DNA of 64,000 nucleotides from Clostridia bacterium UC5.1-2E3 (GCA_001304875.1 BBZO01000003.1:62001-126000), one strand, 5' to 3'. Positions 23,655 through 32,684 are shown, counted from the stretch's first letter. A program made the numbers and translations. Notes: generated by a model not told the origin, from the sequence alone.

Positions 23655-24536
23655 ATGAAAATGGATCTTGAGAGTATGCTGGTGGGAAAGAAAATGGAAC
23701 CCAGATACATGGAGTACAACTGGCGCGATGTCGCCCTCTATGCCCTGGCGGTCGGTGCGAAGCGGGAAGATCTCATATACACGTATGAGAAGGAATTAAA
23801 GGCGATTCCGACCTATGGTACAGTGCCTTACTGGGGGACGGTCAATGTGCGGCCCTATCAGTGGATGCCCCGGCCAGCCTCCATGCTGGCGGATGAGATC
23901 ATAAAGCCTACGGTCTCATTTCTTAACATGGATCACGAGATCATCATGCACCGCCCGATCGACCCGATCAAGGGAACCTTCCAGTATCAGGACGTCATCA
24001 CGGATGTCTATGACAGAGGCGAGGGGAAGGGCGCGGTGGTGCGGACCAGAATCGATGTGCGGGATGAGGCCGGCAATCCGGTCTGCACCAATTACTCTAC
24101 CACGTTTTTCCACGAAGCAGGGGGCTTTGGCGGCCCCCCGATGCCGAAAAGTCCGGTAGAGATCCCGGACCGTGCGCCCGACTGGGAGGAGGACGACTAT
24201 ATAAGCCCGGTGCAGAATCTTTTGTACCGTTTAACCGGCGATACCAATCTGGTTCACGTGGACCCGGAGTACGCGAAAAAGATGGGGTTTGAGACCTCGT
24301 TCATGCAGGGACTCTGTTCCTTTGGATTTGCCTGCCGGATGGCGGTGGGAGCTCTGATTCCGGGAGAGCCGGAGCGGATGCGCCGCATGGCTGCCCAGAT
24401 GAGCTCAGTGCTGTTCCCCGATACGCCGGTGAGGATGCAGATCTGGAACATCGGCGGGGGCTGCGCATATTTTAGACTTGTGAATCTTCGGACAGGAAAG
24501 CCGGTTCTCAACCGGGGCGTGTTCGAGTGGGAATAG
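23655..24536 (+). CDS. MaoC-type 2-enoyl-CoA hydratase (double hotdog)
   Basis: 293 residues resembling the hydratase-2 part of peroxisomal multifunctional enzyme 2. An N-terminal degenerate hotdog (VALYALAVGAKREDLIYTYEKEL, then VPYWGTVNV) is followed by a catalytic hotdog with the D-x4-H motif in YRLTGDTNLVHVDPEYAKKMGF and the SFMQGLCSFG helix. It hydrates 2-enoyl-CoA to (R)-3-hydroxyacyl-CoA. As printed it is in frame with nifJ, but AAGGAGG at 23638-23644 lies 10 bases before this ATG, which supports a separate gene. It precedes an acyl-CoA dehydrogenase and etfBA. Confidence 0.85.
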   Translation: MKMDLESMLVGKKMEPRYMEYNWRDVALYALAVGAKREDLIYTYEKELKAIPTYGTVPYWGTVNVRPYQWMPRPASMLADEIIKPTVSFLNMDHEIIMHRPIDPIKGTFQYQDVITDVYDRGEGKGAVVRTRIDVRDEAGNPVCTNYSTTFFHEAGGFGGPPMPKSPVEIPDRAPDWEEDDYISPVQNLLYRLTGDTNLVHVDPEYAKKMGFETSFMQGLCSFGFACRMAVGALIPGEPERMRRMAAQMSSVLFPDTPVRMQIWNIGGGCAYFRLVNLRTGKPVLNRGVFEWE

Positions 24537-24565
24537 AACAGGATAACAGGAGGGAGAGTTGCTAT

Positions 24566-25711
24566 ATGGATTTTTCACTGACAAGAGAGCAGGAAATGCT
24601 CAAAAAGCTGGCGGCGGAATTTGCAGAAAAGGAGCTGGAGCCGGCGGCCGCTGAGATGGACCGGGAGCATAAATTCAACGAGGAAAATTTTGCGAAAATG
24701 GCAAAGCTGGGGTTCACGGGACTCGGAATCCCCAGGGAATACGGCGGAAGCGGGGGAGGTGCCACAGAAAAGGTGATTGTGGTCTCAGAGTTTGCAAAAA
24801 AGTGCCTGACCTCTGCGGCGACACTCTCCATTCACAGCATCACTCCGGGGGTGATTTTAAAGCACGGCACGGAGGAGCAAAAAAAGAAATACCTTCCGAT
24901 GCTGACGGAGGGAGGGCATCTGGCGGCATTCGCCCTGACGGAGCCGGGGGCCGGATCGGATGCGGCCGGCGTGAAGACGACGGCAGTCTATGATGCTGAG
25001 ACGGACGAGTTTGTGATAAACGGAACCAAATGCTTTATAACAGGAGGCGCCAGGGCCAGCGTTTTAATCATCTTTGCGCAGACGAAGCCCGAGCTGGGTG
25101 TCAAGGGACTCTCCGCGATCATCGTGGAGAAAGGAACTCCCGGATTTACCAGCGGGAAGATAGAGGAGAAAATGGGACTGGCCGGATCCGAGACCGCAGA
25201 GCTGGTCTTTGAGGACTGCCGGGTACCGGCGGCGAATCTGGTGGGAAAAGAAGGACAGGGCTTTAAGATTGCCATGGAAGCCCTGGACGGTGCCAGGGTC
25301 GGTGTGGGAGCCTCAGCGGTGGGACTTGCCGAGGGAGCCATCGATCTCAGCGTCAAGTATATGCACGAGCGTGTCCAGTTCGGGAAACCCATCGCTGCAC
25401 TGCAGGGACTTCAGTGGTATCTGGCGGAGATGGGAACGAGGACGGAGACTGCCAGATGGATGGTATACTATGCGGCCTATCTCCAGGACAGCCAGAAGCC
25501 GTTTACGAAGGAAGCGGCGATGTGCAAGCTGGCCGGATCTGAGACTGCCCGTTTTGTGTCCAATCTGGCGATGCAGATTCACGGCGGATACGGTTATATG
25601 AAGGATTATCCGCTGGAGCGGATCTACCGCGATGCGAAGATCACGGAGATATACGAGGGAACCTCGGAGGTTCACAAGGTCGTCATCTCCAGGGCCATGC
25701 TTGGAAAATAG
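24566..25711 (+). CDS. Acyl-CoA dehydrogenase (short-chain/butyryl type)
   Basis: Intact 381-residue flavoenzyme starting MDFSLTREQEML after AGGAGGGAGAGTTGCTAT. It contains AFALTEPGAGSDAAG, CFITGGARA, the acyl-binding GARVGVGASAVGLAEGA and the catalytic-base region EIYEGTSEV near the C-terminus, where Glu is the base in the short-chain enzymes. It oxidises or reduces acyl-CoA at C2-C3, passing electrons to Etf. etfB and etfA follow directly, so it may form a Bcd/Etf-type complex, possibly bifurcating. Acyl specificity cannot be told from sequence. Confidence 0.93.
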   Translation: MDFSLTREQEMLKKLAAEFAEKELEPAAAEMDREHKFNEENFAKMAKLGFTGLGIPREYGGSGGGATEKVIVVSEFAKKCLTSAATLSIHSITPGVILKHGTEEQKKKYLPMLTEGGHLAAFALTEPGAGSDAAGVKTTAVYDAETDEFVINGTKCFITGGARASVLIIFAQTKPELGVKGLSAIIVEKGTPGFTSGKIEEKMGLAGSETAELVFEDCRVPAANLVGKEGQGFKIAMEALDGARVGVGASAVGLAEGAIDLSVKYMHERVQFGKPIAALQGLQWYLAEMGTRTETARWMVYYAAYLQDSQKPFTKEAAMCKLAGSETARFVSNLAMQIHGGYGYMKDYPLERIYRDAKITEIYEGTSEVHKVVISRAMLGK

Positions 25712-25724
25712 GAGGGGATGAAAA

Positions 25725-26524
25725 ATGAAGATTATCGTTTGTGTAAAGCAGGTTCCCGACACATCGGGAAAGGTGTCTGTGAAGCCGGACGGAACCCTGG
25801 ACCGGGCGTCCATGGATACCATCACGAATCCGGATGATTTAAACGCGGTGGAGGCGGCGCTGTCTTTAAAGGATCGTCTCGGCGCAGAGGTGATTGTAAT
25901 TTCCATGGGACCGCCTCCCGCGGAGGGAATGCTGAGAGAGCTCATGGCCCGCGGCGCGGACCGCGCAGTCCTGGTATCAGCCCGGGAGTTCGGCGGATCC
26001 GATACCTACGCGACCTCCCAGATCCTTGCGGCAGCCATCAAAAAGATCGGGCTTGAAAAGGAGGATATTATCTTATGCGGACGGCAGGCCATCGACGGCG
26101 ATACCGCCCAGGTGGGCCCGCAGATCGCCGAGAAGCTGGGACTTCCCCAGGTGTCCTATGCGGCAGACATTGAGAAGGAGGGAGATACGCTGACCGTCCG
26201 GCGGATGCTGGAAGACGGATATATGATGATCCGGGTGAAGACTCCCTGCCTGATCACCTGCATTAAGGAGCTGAATGAGCCGAGATATATGAATGTGAAA
26301 GGGATCTTTGATTGCTATGCGAAGCCGTTTGAGATTTTCGATTATGAGATGTTAAAGGACGATCCTCTGATCGATCTGGGGACGATAGGTCTCAAAGGAT
26401 CCCCGACGAATATTTTCAGATCCTTTACGCCTATGGGAAAAAGCGGCGGCAGAATGCTGTCGGGAGATGAAAAAGCATGTGCAGTGAGCTGGCGGCGTTA
26501 TTGTCGGCCAGGAATTTAATCTGA
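25725..26524 (+). CDS. etfB: Electron transfer flavoprotein beta subunit (frameshift near the end)
   Basis: About 266 residues. It starts MKIIVCVKQVPDTSGKV and contains the ILCGRQAIDGDTAQVGPQIAEKLGLP signature near residue 115. Near 26476 the frame breaks (GCATGTGCAGTGAG should be GCATGTGGCAGTGAG), after which it ends CGSELAALLSARNLI at TGA 26522-26524. It pairs with EtfA to carry electrons for the upstream dehydrogenase; whether it bifurcates to ferredoxin is not decided here. The gap to the dehydrogenase gene is 13 bases. Confidence 0.93.
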
Positions 26525-26543
26525 CGGAAGGGAGGAACAGGCG

Positions 26544-27655
26544 ATGTCTGACTATAACAGCGCAGCGATAGAGGAATTTAACGGAGGCGTATGGGTGTTC
26601 TGCGAGCAGCGCCAGGGAAAGATGATGCCCACCTCCTTCGAGCTGGTCTCTGAGGGACGGAAGCTGGCCGACGAGCTGGGAGTGGAGCTTTGCGGCGTGC
26701 TGCTTGGAAACGGGATTGAGGCGCTTGCAAAGGAGGCAGGAGGCTACGGGGCCGACAAGGTTTATGTCTGTGACAGCCCGCTTTTGAAGGACTACACCAC
26801 GGACGGGTATACGAAAGTAATCTGTGATCTTGTCAGGGAATTTAAACCGGAGGTCATGCTCTTTGGAGCCAGCAATATCGGCCGCGACTTAGGGCCGAGA
26901 TGCGCCGCCAGGCTTCACACGGGGCTCTGCGCCGACTGTACGCATCTGGATATTGACACGGAAAACTATAAGGAGTACCTGCGGGGAGCTTCCTCTCTGG
27001 CCCCTGCGGCTATAGATGGGATAAAGGATGAGTCCCGCAATCTGAAGATGACGAGGCCGGCATTCGGCGGCCATCTGATGGCGACCATTATCTGCCCGCG
27101 GTTCCGTCCGGCCATGGCCACGGTCCGCCCGGGCGTGATGAAAAAGGCCGCATTTGATGCGGCGAAGGCGGAAGCCTGCGAGGTTATCCGCCCGGCGTTT
27201 TCTTTATGTCCGGAGGATATGGAGACGGAGGTAATAAAAATCGCCAAAGCGGCGGAGAAGCTGGTGGATCTGGTCGCGCCGAGGTGGTGGTATCAGTGGG
27301 CCGCGGAATCGGTAAAGATGTGGAGAGCGGAATCCGTCTGGCGGAAAAGCTGGCAGAGGAGCTGGGCGGTGTGGTTGGAGGTTCGCGCGCCGCCGTAGAT
27401 GCGGGTTGGCTGTCCGCTGACCGGCAGGTGGGGCAGACGGGAAAGACTGTGCACCCGAAGATTTACATCGCTCTCGGTATCTCCGGCGCGATTCAGCACA
27501 AAGCCGGGATGCAGGATTCTGATTGCATTATCGCCGTCAATAAAAACGAGGCGGCCCCTATTTTTGAGATCGCAGATTATGGCATATGCGGGGATCTGTT
27601 CAAGGTTGTTCCGCTTATGATACAGGAGATTCGTTCTGCGCGGGAAGCAAAATAA
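26544..27655 (+). CDS. etfA: Electron transfer flavoprotein alpha subunit (frameshifted)
   Basis: About 370 residues after repair. The N-terminal domain has [13 protein letters not shown], and the C-terminal FAD domain has [21 protein letters not shown] (19-20 residue core) and [15 protein letters not shown]. The frame breaks near 27284: GGTCGCGCCGAGG should read GGTCGGCGCCGAGG ([13 protein letters not shown]). The start follows GAAGGGAGGAACAGGCG. It is the last gene of the nifJ operon and is followed by a terminator. Confidence 0.93.
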
Positions 27656-27665
27656 ATGAGCAATA

Positions 27666-27697
27666 AAGAACCCCTGCATGGTCAGCGGGTTCTTTTT
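27666..27697 (+). terminator. Terminator of the nifJ-etfA operon
   Basis: AAGAACCC (27666-27673) pairs with GGGTTCTT (27687-27694), followed by a T run. It lies 11 bases after the etfA stop. Confidence 0.85.
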
Positions 27698-27814
27698 GTT
27701 TCTGGAATAATATTTCCAGGATATACGGGATTGTTAAATCCGGCTCTGAAATATATAATTAAATTGGGAAAGAACGATCGAAAATGCTGGAAACATACGA
27801 CAGGAGGAAACGGA

Positions 27815-28729
27815 ATGATCGAGCGCAAATTTGAATATTTTCTTTCGCTGGTGGAGCTTGGAAACATTACCAAGGCGGCCCAGAAAAACTATATTTCACA
27901 GCCATCCATGACGCAGTTCATGAACCGGTTTGAGGCGCAGGTGGGAGCGAAGCTGTTTAACCGGGAGATGTCTCCGATTACGCTGACGAAGGCGGGGGAG
28001 ATTTATCTGGAATATGCGAGAAAAAGGATCGAGCTGGACAAGGAACTGGAGGATGCGCTGAATGAGTTAAAGCGCTCTGTCAGCGGCTCCATCCGCGTGG
28101 GGATCCCCCTGCAGATGCAGAGTATCCTGGTGCACAGGCTGTTTCCGCCTTTCCTGAGCCTGTATCCGCATATTGACATCTCACTGAACGACGACGCATC
28201 CCCGGCGCTGGAGAAGGCGGTGCTAAACGGACATGCGGATGCGGCTTTGATCTATGCGATCTCACAGAACTATAAAAAGCTCTCCTATGATTATCTGGAG
28301 GACGAATCGATCCGGGTGGTGTGCAGCAGAAAGCACCCGCTCCTTCGCGGGAGGGAATCGTCGGCGGAGCATCCCGTGCCCGTGACGCTGGAAGAGCTGG
28401 AGGGCCAGGTGTTCTGTCTGATGGATAAAAACTTTATCGTGAGGAAGATCGCGGATGAGTTTTTCCTGCGGAATAAATTTGTTCCCCGGTATAAGATTTC
28501 CATGTCCAGTATGGTGGGGATTCTAAATACTGTCTGTTCCGGTACGGGGATTTCTTTTATTCCCGATTACGTGATCACCTCCTACACGAAGGCGGAGGAG
28601 CTGGGCTATATGGAGATACAGGGAGAGGAATTTTTGATGAAGCTTTTTCTCATATATAAGAATGACGATACGCTGTCCCAGGCCGTCCGGGAGTTTATAA
28701 AATTCGTCAATAGCTTTTATGAGAGCTGA
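27815..28729 (+). CDS. LysR-family transcriptional regulator
   Basis: Intact 304-residue LTTR. The N-terminal winged helix (FEYFLSLVELGNITKAAQKNYISQPSMTQ) is followed by a linker helix and a periplasmic-binding-like effector domain. The ATG at 27815 is chosen for AGGAGGAAACGGA in front; upstream in-frame codons run through the terminator. It lies centrally among the five shared operators and is the only intact regulator gene in this region, so it is the best candidate for the protein that binds them. Its own promoter lacks the dyad. Confidence 0.92.
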   Translation: MIERKFEYFLSLVELGNITKAAQKNYISQPSMTQFMNRFEAQVGAKLFNREMSPITLTKAGEIYLEYARKRIELDKELEDALNELKRSVSGSIRVGIPLQMQSILVHRLFPPFLSLYPHIDISLNDDASPALEKAVLNGHADAALIYAISQNYKKLSYDYLEDESIRVVCSRKHPLLRGRESSAEHPVPVTLEELEGQVFCLMDKNFIVRKIADEFFLRNKFVPRYKISMSSMVGILNTVCSGTGISFIPDYVITSYTKAEELGYMEIQGEEFLMKLFLIYKNDDTLSQAVREFIKFVNSFYES

Positions 28730-28737
28730 GCTGCCGG

Positions 28738-28783
28738 CCATAGGACAGACGTTATGGCAAAGATCATATAAATGATATTTTAC
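28738..28783 (+). promoter_or_regulatory. Shared regulon operator/promoter, copy 3 (small-gene operon)
   Basis: CCATAG-N8-TTATGG (28738-28757; flanked by G and C, making a 7-base half-site), 13 bases, then AATGATATTTTAC (28771-28783), identical to copy 2. It lies 71 bases before the first gene of the operon. Confidence 0.8.
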
Positions 28784-28853
28784 GCATAAACAGGGACGAG
28801 TTAAAATTTTAATAGGCATTGCCGAGAAAATTATATCTGGGAGGAGGAAGCAT

Positions 28854-29240
28854 ATGAAGCTGCTGCACACAAAGCTGCCGGAGTTTATAAGAAAGATGGA
28901 GGTCGCTGCGGCGACCGCGGGCGAGAGACCGAAAAACTATCATCTGGAGGGGATGGAAAATCTGAAGACAGGAAAGCTTCAGTCTCTGAAAACCGGGCGA
29001 ATTGAGAATGCGGTGGAGGAGCTGGCCAGAAGAGAGGACATCGACGAGATTCAGCTTTTAGTGAGACCGAGAGTCCCGGAGACCCTTCACACGGTGATTA
29101 TCAAGGGAATCGGAAAAGACGGAAAGACACAGAAAATCATTCTGGAAAACATATCGATTCTGCATGGGCCGGATGACCTGGAGACGTTTGACTGTGACGA
29201 TGTCGAGGACCGCAGGGCCCCGATCGATAAACAGGGCTAA
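28854..29240 (+). CDS. Unrecognised 128-residue protein, first gene of the small-gene operon
   Basis: Intact, soluble, with no signal or membrane segment. Mixed alpha/beta composition with a YHLEGMENLKTGKL segment and an acidic tail (ETFDCDDVEDRRAP). The start follows GGGAGGAGGAAGCAT. It directly follows the copy-3 operator and precedes the next gene by 12 bases. I do not recognise the family. Confidence 0.75.
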   Translation: MKLLHTKLPEFIRKMEVAAATAGERPKNYHLEGMENLKTGKLQSLKTGRIENAVEELARREDIDEIQLLVRPRVPETLHTVIIKGIGKDGKTQKIILENISILHGPDDLETFDCDDVEDRRAPIDKQG

Positions 29241-29252
29241 AGGAGGAGCGGA

Positions 29253-30269
29253 ATGGACAAGCTGAAGTATAAAATGATACCGGAGGGGATGCTGAACGAT
29301 CAGATCATTCCCCTTAATCTTATATTCGTGGACGCCAGGGATGTGAAAGCGGCAGGGCTCAGCTTCCGGGAGGCGTTTGAGCGGATCGCAAAGACGATTA
29401 AAGAACCGTCCATGATGAATATTATTGACCTGGACTGCGTGACCACCACCAGCGACGGGCTCATGGTGGAGGGAGCCATCGTCGCCATGGCAGCATCCGA
29501 CAGGAACCGGATTCACCCGGAGTTCGGCTTCCTGGAGATGCTGGACGTGCCGTATTCAAAGGAGCTTATCGCCGAAGAGCCTCATTTAAGGCAGTGGGAT
29601 ATTCTGTATCCGGGCCGTCACCTGGTTATGGGACCGAAGGCAAAGCTTCTTCCGATTCACAACGCTGCGATGACCGGACGCGCCTGCAATAACAACGGAG
29701 GCACGGAGGTGTGGAGTATCGCCACGATGGAGGAGCTGCTGCTTCCGATTCTGGGGCAGATCGAAATTGTGCGCGGCGGGAAAGTGATTGTCGGAAAGAC
29801 AGGAGAAGTCATTTCTGTCAGCATCGGTATGGTCGTGGGCGAGGAGTACGGCAGAATCATGCCGCACCGGGCGTTCCATGTGGGACAGACGGCACACCGG
29901 AGCGGGGAGAAGGCCAAAGGCCTCAAAGCCCACATTCCGGTGATTACCTGCGATAAAAAGGTTCTGGCGCGTTACATCATCCAGGCGCTGGACGCAGGGA
30001 TGGTGCCCGGCCGTGACATAGGCCCTGCGCCGTCGATTCTCGTGATTGCACGCCTGCTGGGAAAAGAGATTGATATGGAGCATATCGAGGAGGCGGCCTT
30101 CGAGGAGCTGGCCTCCGTGGGCTTTACGAAGGAGTGGATCACAGCGCCTGCAGAGCGGATGCAGCCGGAGGAAATTATCAGCCAGGCGGATACACTTCTG
30201 CCCGGAGGGAAGGACTACAGGATATTTGATGCGGAGGATATCGTGGAGGTACGGTACGCGGACATCTGA
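29253..30269 (+). CDS. Unrecognised 338-residue protein, possible enzyme
   Basis: Intact and soluble. Conserved-looking segments are MNIIDLDCVTTTSDGLMVEG near residue 50, NAAMTGRACNNNGGTEVW near 135, and GMVPGRDIGPAPSILVIARL near 255. The clusters of Asn, Gly, Cys and His suggest a catalytic or cofactor site, but no named family is recognised. The start follows AAAGGAGGAGCGGA. It is the longest gene of the operon and probably its central enzyme. Confidence 0.75.
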   Translation: MDKLKYKMIPEGMLNDQIIPLNLIFVDARDVKAAGLSFREAFERIAKTIKEPSMMNIIDLDCVTTTSDGLMVEGAIVAMAASDRNRIHPEFGFLEMLDVPYSKELIAEEPHLRQWDILYPGRHLVMGPKAKLLPIHNAAMTGRACNNNGGTEVWSIATMEELLLPILGQIEIVRGGKVIVGKTGEVISVSIGMVVGEEYGRIMPHRAFHVGQTAHRSGEKAKGLKAHIPVITCDKKVLARYIIQALDAGMVPGRDIGPAPSILVIARLLGKEIDMEHIEEAAFEELASVGFTKEWITAPAERMQPEEIISQADTLLPGGKDYRIFDAEDIVEVRYADI

Positions 30270-30294
30270 GTGAGAGAAAATGGGAGGGAGAAAT

Positions 30295-30642
30295 ATGCCG
30301 GTTATAAAACTTACATGGACAGAGAAACAGACAAAAGAAGAGAAGAGACAGTTCATCGAGGATGTCGCAGAGATCGTCAGCAGCGCCATCCGTGTTCCCT
30401 CGGAGATTGTCAATGTGCTGATCTGTGAGCTTCCTGCGGAGAATGTGCGTTTCCCGGAGGCCGTGTTCACCATTTCCTGGTCCAGACATCCAGACCGGAA
30501 CCCGGAGTCAAAAAAAGAGATTATCCGGCGGATTACGGAAAAGGTGCTTGCGGTGTCTGACATAAAGCCTGAAAAAATCGTGATATTCTTCCACGATCTC
30601 CCCGGTGAGGATGTGGGCGTGGCGGGAAATCCAAGAACATAG
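30295..30642 (+). CDS. Tautomerase (4-oxalocrotonate tautomerase superfamily)
   Basis: 115 residues starting MPVIKL, so Pro would become residue 1 after Met removal, the catalytic base of this superfamily. The beta-alpha-beta start with QTKEEKRQFIEDVAEIV fits. It is longer than the 62-residue classic enzymes and looks like two fused beta-alpha-beta units (the second around ESKKEIIRRITEKVLAV). It would isomerise a keto-enol or enoyl acid intermediate. The ATG at 30295 follows GGGAGGGAGAAAT. Confidence 0.8.
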   Translation: MPVIKLTWTEKQTKEEKRQFIEDVAEIVSSAIRVPSEIVNVLICELPAENVRFPEAVFTISWSRHPDRNPESKKEIIRRITEKVLAVSDIKPEKIVIFFHDLPGEDVGVAGNPRT

Positions 30643-30656
30643 GAGAGGTGAGGCGG

Positions 30657-31010
30657 ATGGACGACAGCAGGATCATCGTGCAGGTGGATAAAACCGTGGT
30701 AAAGATCACGGGCGTGAACATAAAGGGCTTGAATATCCAGCAGGTGGAGGCCCTTATGAAGGAGCGCCTGCAGAGCGTTGCGCGCGTGATCGGCGTGACC
30801 GGGTCTTCCATTGAGATGGACGTCTACGGCGTCGAGGAGGAGGATATTCTGCGGGACAGGGACGGCCTCATCAAGGCCATCTCCGTGGCCGACGGCATCA
30901 CCCTTACGGACCTGGCGGATATTGCGTCGGTGAATAAGATAAAGACGGTGGATATAGACGCGATCCCTGCGTATTCCAGGACGCAGTGCATGATGGAAAG
31001 GTGGCTTTGA
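30657..31010 (+). CDS. Unrecognised 117-residue protein
   Basis: Begins MDDSRIIVQVDKTVVKITGVN. It appears to be alpha/beta with VEALMKERLQSVARVIGVTG in the middle, and it ends two bases before the next start. The ATG at 30657 is preferred to the GTG at 30648 because AGGAGAGG lies properly upstream. No family recognised. It lies between the tautomerase and the molybdopterin-binding-fold gene and is probably a subunit or partner of one of them. Confidence 0.65.
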   Translation: MDDSRIIVQVDKTVVKITGVNIKGLNIQQVEALMKERLQSVARVIGVTGSSIEMDVYGVEEEDILRDRDGLIKAISVADGITLTDLADIASVNKIKTVDIDAIPAYSRTQCMMERWL

Positions 31011-31011
31011 C

Positions 31012-31527
31012 ATGTTTAAAAAGGCGGCGATTATTCCCACCGGGGATGAGCTGGCCAGCGGGATCATCGTGGATACGGACAGCCCGGCGGTTATGGCGGA
31101 GCTTCTGCGCCTTAACGGAAATGCTGTGATTCTGCGGGCAGCGCCTGTGACCGACAGCGAGGAGGCCATCATCGGGAGTATCCGGGCGTTTGCGGAGGAC
31201 GGGTGTGACCTGATCGTACTGATTGGCGGCAGCGGCGGCGGACATCGCTACAGCCCTACGCTGGGCAAGGATTTTACCCATTCATCCATGGAGACGATTC
31301 TGTCCGGAACCTGTGTCAGTGAGCTGTACGGAAAAAACGGGCATATGTGGAGCCGGCTGCTGATCGGATATCTGGGAGATGCGCTGGTGTTTAATCTGCC
31401 AGGCCCATATGAGGAGGCGCTGGCCACCGTGCGTGCATTCGGCGCGGTGTATGAAGCGGATGAGACAGATGTGGAGCGGATGAACCGGGCCATGGCATCG
31501 GCCTTAGAGAAGCAGTATGGAGCTTAA
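31012..31527 (+). CDS. Molybdopterin-binding-fold (MoCF/MoeA-like) domain protein
   Basis: 171 residues. AIIPTGDELASG at residue 6 and DLIVLIGGSGGGHRYS near residue 70 match the two phosphate-binding loops of the MoeA/MogA fold (usually STGDEL and SGGVSxG). It lacks the other MoeA domains, so a role in cofactor synthesis is doubtful; the fold may be used here for another substrate. It starts two bases after the previous gene, showing coupling. Last gene of the operon, followed by a terminator. Confidence 0.65.
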   Translation: MFKKAAIIPTGDELASGIIVDTDSPAVMAELLRLNGNAVILRAAPVTDSEEAIIGSIRAFAEDGCDLIVLIGGSGGGHRYSPTLGKDFTHSSMETILSGTCVSELYGKNGHMWSRLLIGYLGDALVFNLPGPYEEALATVRAFGAVYEADETDVERMNRAMASALEKQYGA

Positions 31528-31570
31528 GAACTGTGGGTCTGGGGAAAGTCAAATTGAATAATGTCCAACA

Positions 31571-31612
31571 AAGGGGAGGGCGCAGCAGAAAATGCTGCCC
31601 CTCCCTTATTTT
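31571..31612 (+). terminator. Terminator of the small-gene operon
   Basis: GGGAGGG-C-GCAGCA (31574-31587) pairs with TGCTGC-CCCTCCC (31593-31605) with one bulged C, followed by TTATTTTAT. Confidence 0.88.
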
Positions 31613-31623
31613 ATAAACCCTGT

Positions 31624-31669
31624 CAATAGGACGGATGCCATCTTTAAAATAGTGCCAATAATATTTTTG
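31624..31669 (+). promoter_or_regulatory. Shared regulon operator/promoter, copy 4 (AEC carrier), weaker match
   Basis: CAATAG-N8-CCATCT (31624-31643) keeps the ATAG and AT cores but has a poorer right half. After exactly 13 bases comes AATAATATTTTTG (31657-31669), matching the -10 block of the other copies. It lies 52 bases before the carrier start. Confidence 0.55.
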
Positions 31670-31721
31670 CGGCAGATTCCCGCATGTTAAAATAAAAACA
31701 GAAAGGGGAAACGTAAGCAAT

Positions 31722-32630
31722 ATGTATGCCACAATTATTAAAGCGATCGGATTTATCGTTATGATCTTAATCGGTATGTTTAGCCGGAGGGTTGGGCTGG
31801 TGACCATAGAAGAAGGGAAGGTTTTTGGGAAAATTATCATGAATTTCACCTTACCTTGTTCACTGATCTACGGGTTTTCCAGCGTGCAGTTCGACATGAT
31901 GATGCTTCTGGCTTTAGCGTTCGGATTTTTGCTCAGCTATGCGGGGATGCTGGTCGGAAGGTGCCTTTACAGGAACCGGACAGCTCTTGAGATGGCGGGT
32001 GGGATGCTTTGCTGTTCCGGTTATAATATTGCCAACTTTGCGATCCCATTCTGTCAGAGCTTTTTCCCTATTGCCGCCACCGGTTATCTGGGGATGTTTG
32101 ATGTGGGCAACTGCATCATGTGCCTGGGAGGGACGAATGCATTTGCGGAAATGGCGCTGCATGGAACGAGGAAGGTGAGTCTGAGGCAGCTCTGTTCTAA
32201 CCTGCTGCACAGCGTGCCGTTTATGGTTTATCTTATCTTGATTGGAATGTCCCTGGTTCGTGTTCCGTTTCCGGCGGCGGTTCTCGACATTGTGGGAATG
32301 ATCGCGCCGGCAAATATTTTTCTGATTATGTTCATGGTAGGTACACAGGTGAACTTCGGAAAGAGCGCGCAGGCGCTGCGGGCGGCGTTTAAACTGCTGG
32401 GCATCCGTTTTTTGATGGCGGCAGTGTTTGCGGCGGTTCTGTCGTTTACGGCTCTGCCAGCGCTGTTTAAGCAGGTCATGATGATTGCGCCATTTTCTCC
32501 TATCTCCTCGCCGACTGTGATTTACGTACAGCAGAACGGCTGTGATATGGAGACGGCGGCTGCCGCGAGCACGCTGTCCATCCTGTTTTCAATTCTCTGT
32601 TATGTGCTGATTATTATGACATTGATATGA
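31722..32630 (+). CDS. AEC (auxin efflux carrier) family transporter
   Basis: Intact 302-residue hydrophobic protein with about ten membrane segments in two five-helix halves, beginning MYATIIKAIGFIVMILIGMF. The Asn-containing segment SGYNIANFAIPFC near residue 95 is typical of the family. Members move small carboxylates such as malate or malonate. Being under the shared operator, it may import or export the substrate or product of this regulon. It is a single-gene unit. Confidence 0.85.
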   Translation: MYATIIKAIGFIVMILIGMFSRRVGLVTIEEGKVFGKIIMNFTLPCSLIYGFSSVQFDMMMLLALAFGFLLSYAGMLVGRCLYRNRTALEMAGGMLCCSGYNIANFAIPFCQSFFPIAATGYLGMFDVGNCIMCLGGTNAFAEMALHGTRKVSLRQLCSNLLHSVPFMVYLILIGMSLVRVPFPAAVLDIVGMIAPANIFLIMFMVGTQVNFGKSAQALRAAFKLLGIRFLMAAVFAAVLSFTALPALFKQVMMIAPFSPISSPTVIYVQQNGCDMETAAAASTLSILFSILCYVLIIMTLI

Positions 32631-32684
32631 GCGTCGGGGGACGATTATATTATCTGAATGATCCGGCCGGTCACTGTGCGGGGC

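Noticed and set aside
27706-27717. AATAATATTTCC before the LysR gene, resembling the -10 block of the shared operator
   Set aside because: The dyad expected 13 bases upstream is absent; that position is occupied by the etfA terminator stem.
29586-31172. A 528-codon minus-strand open frame
   Set aside because: It is antisense to four well-spaced plus-strand genes with ribosome sites and has no recognisable domain or ribosome site.
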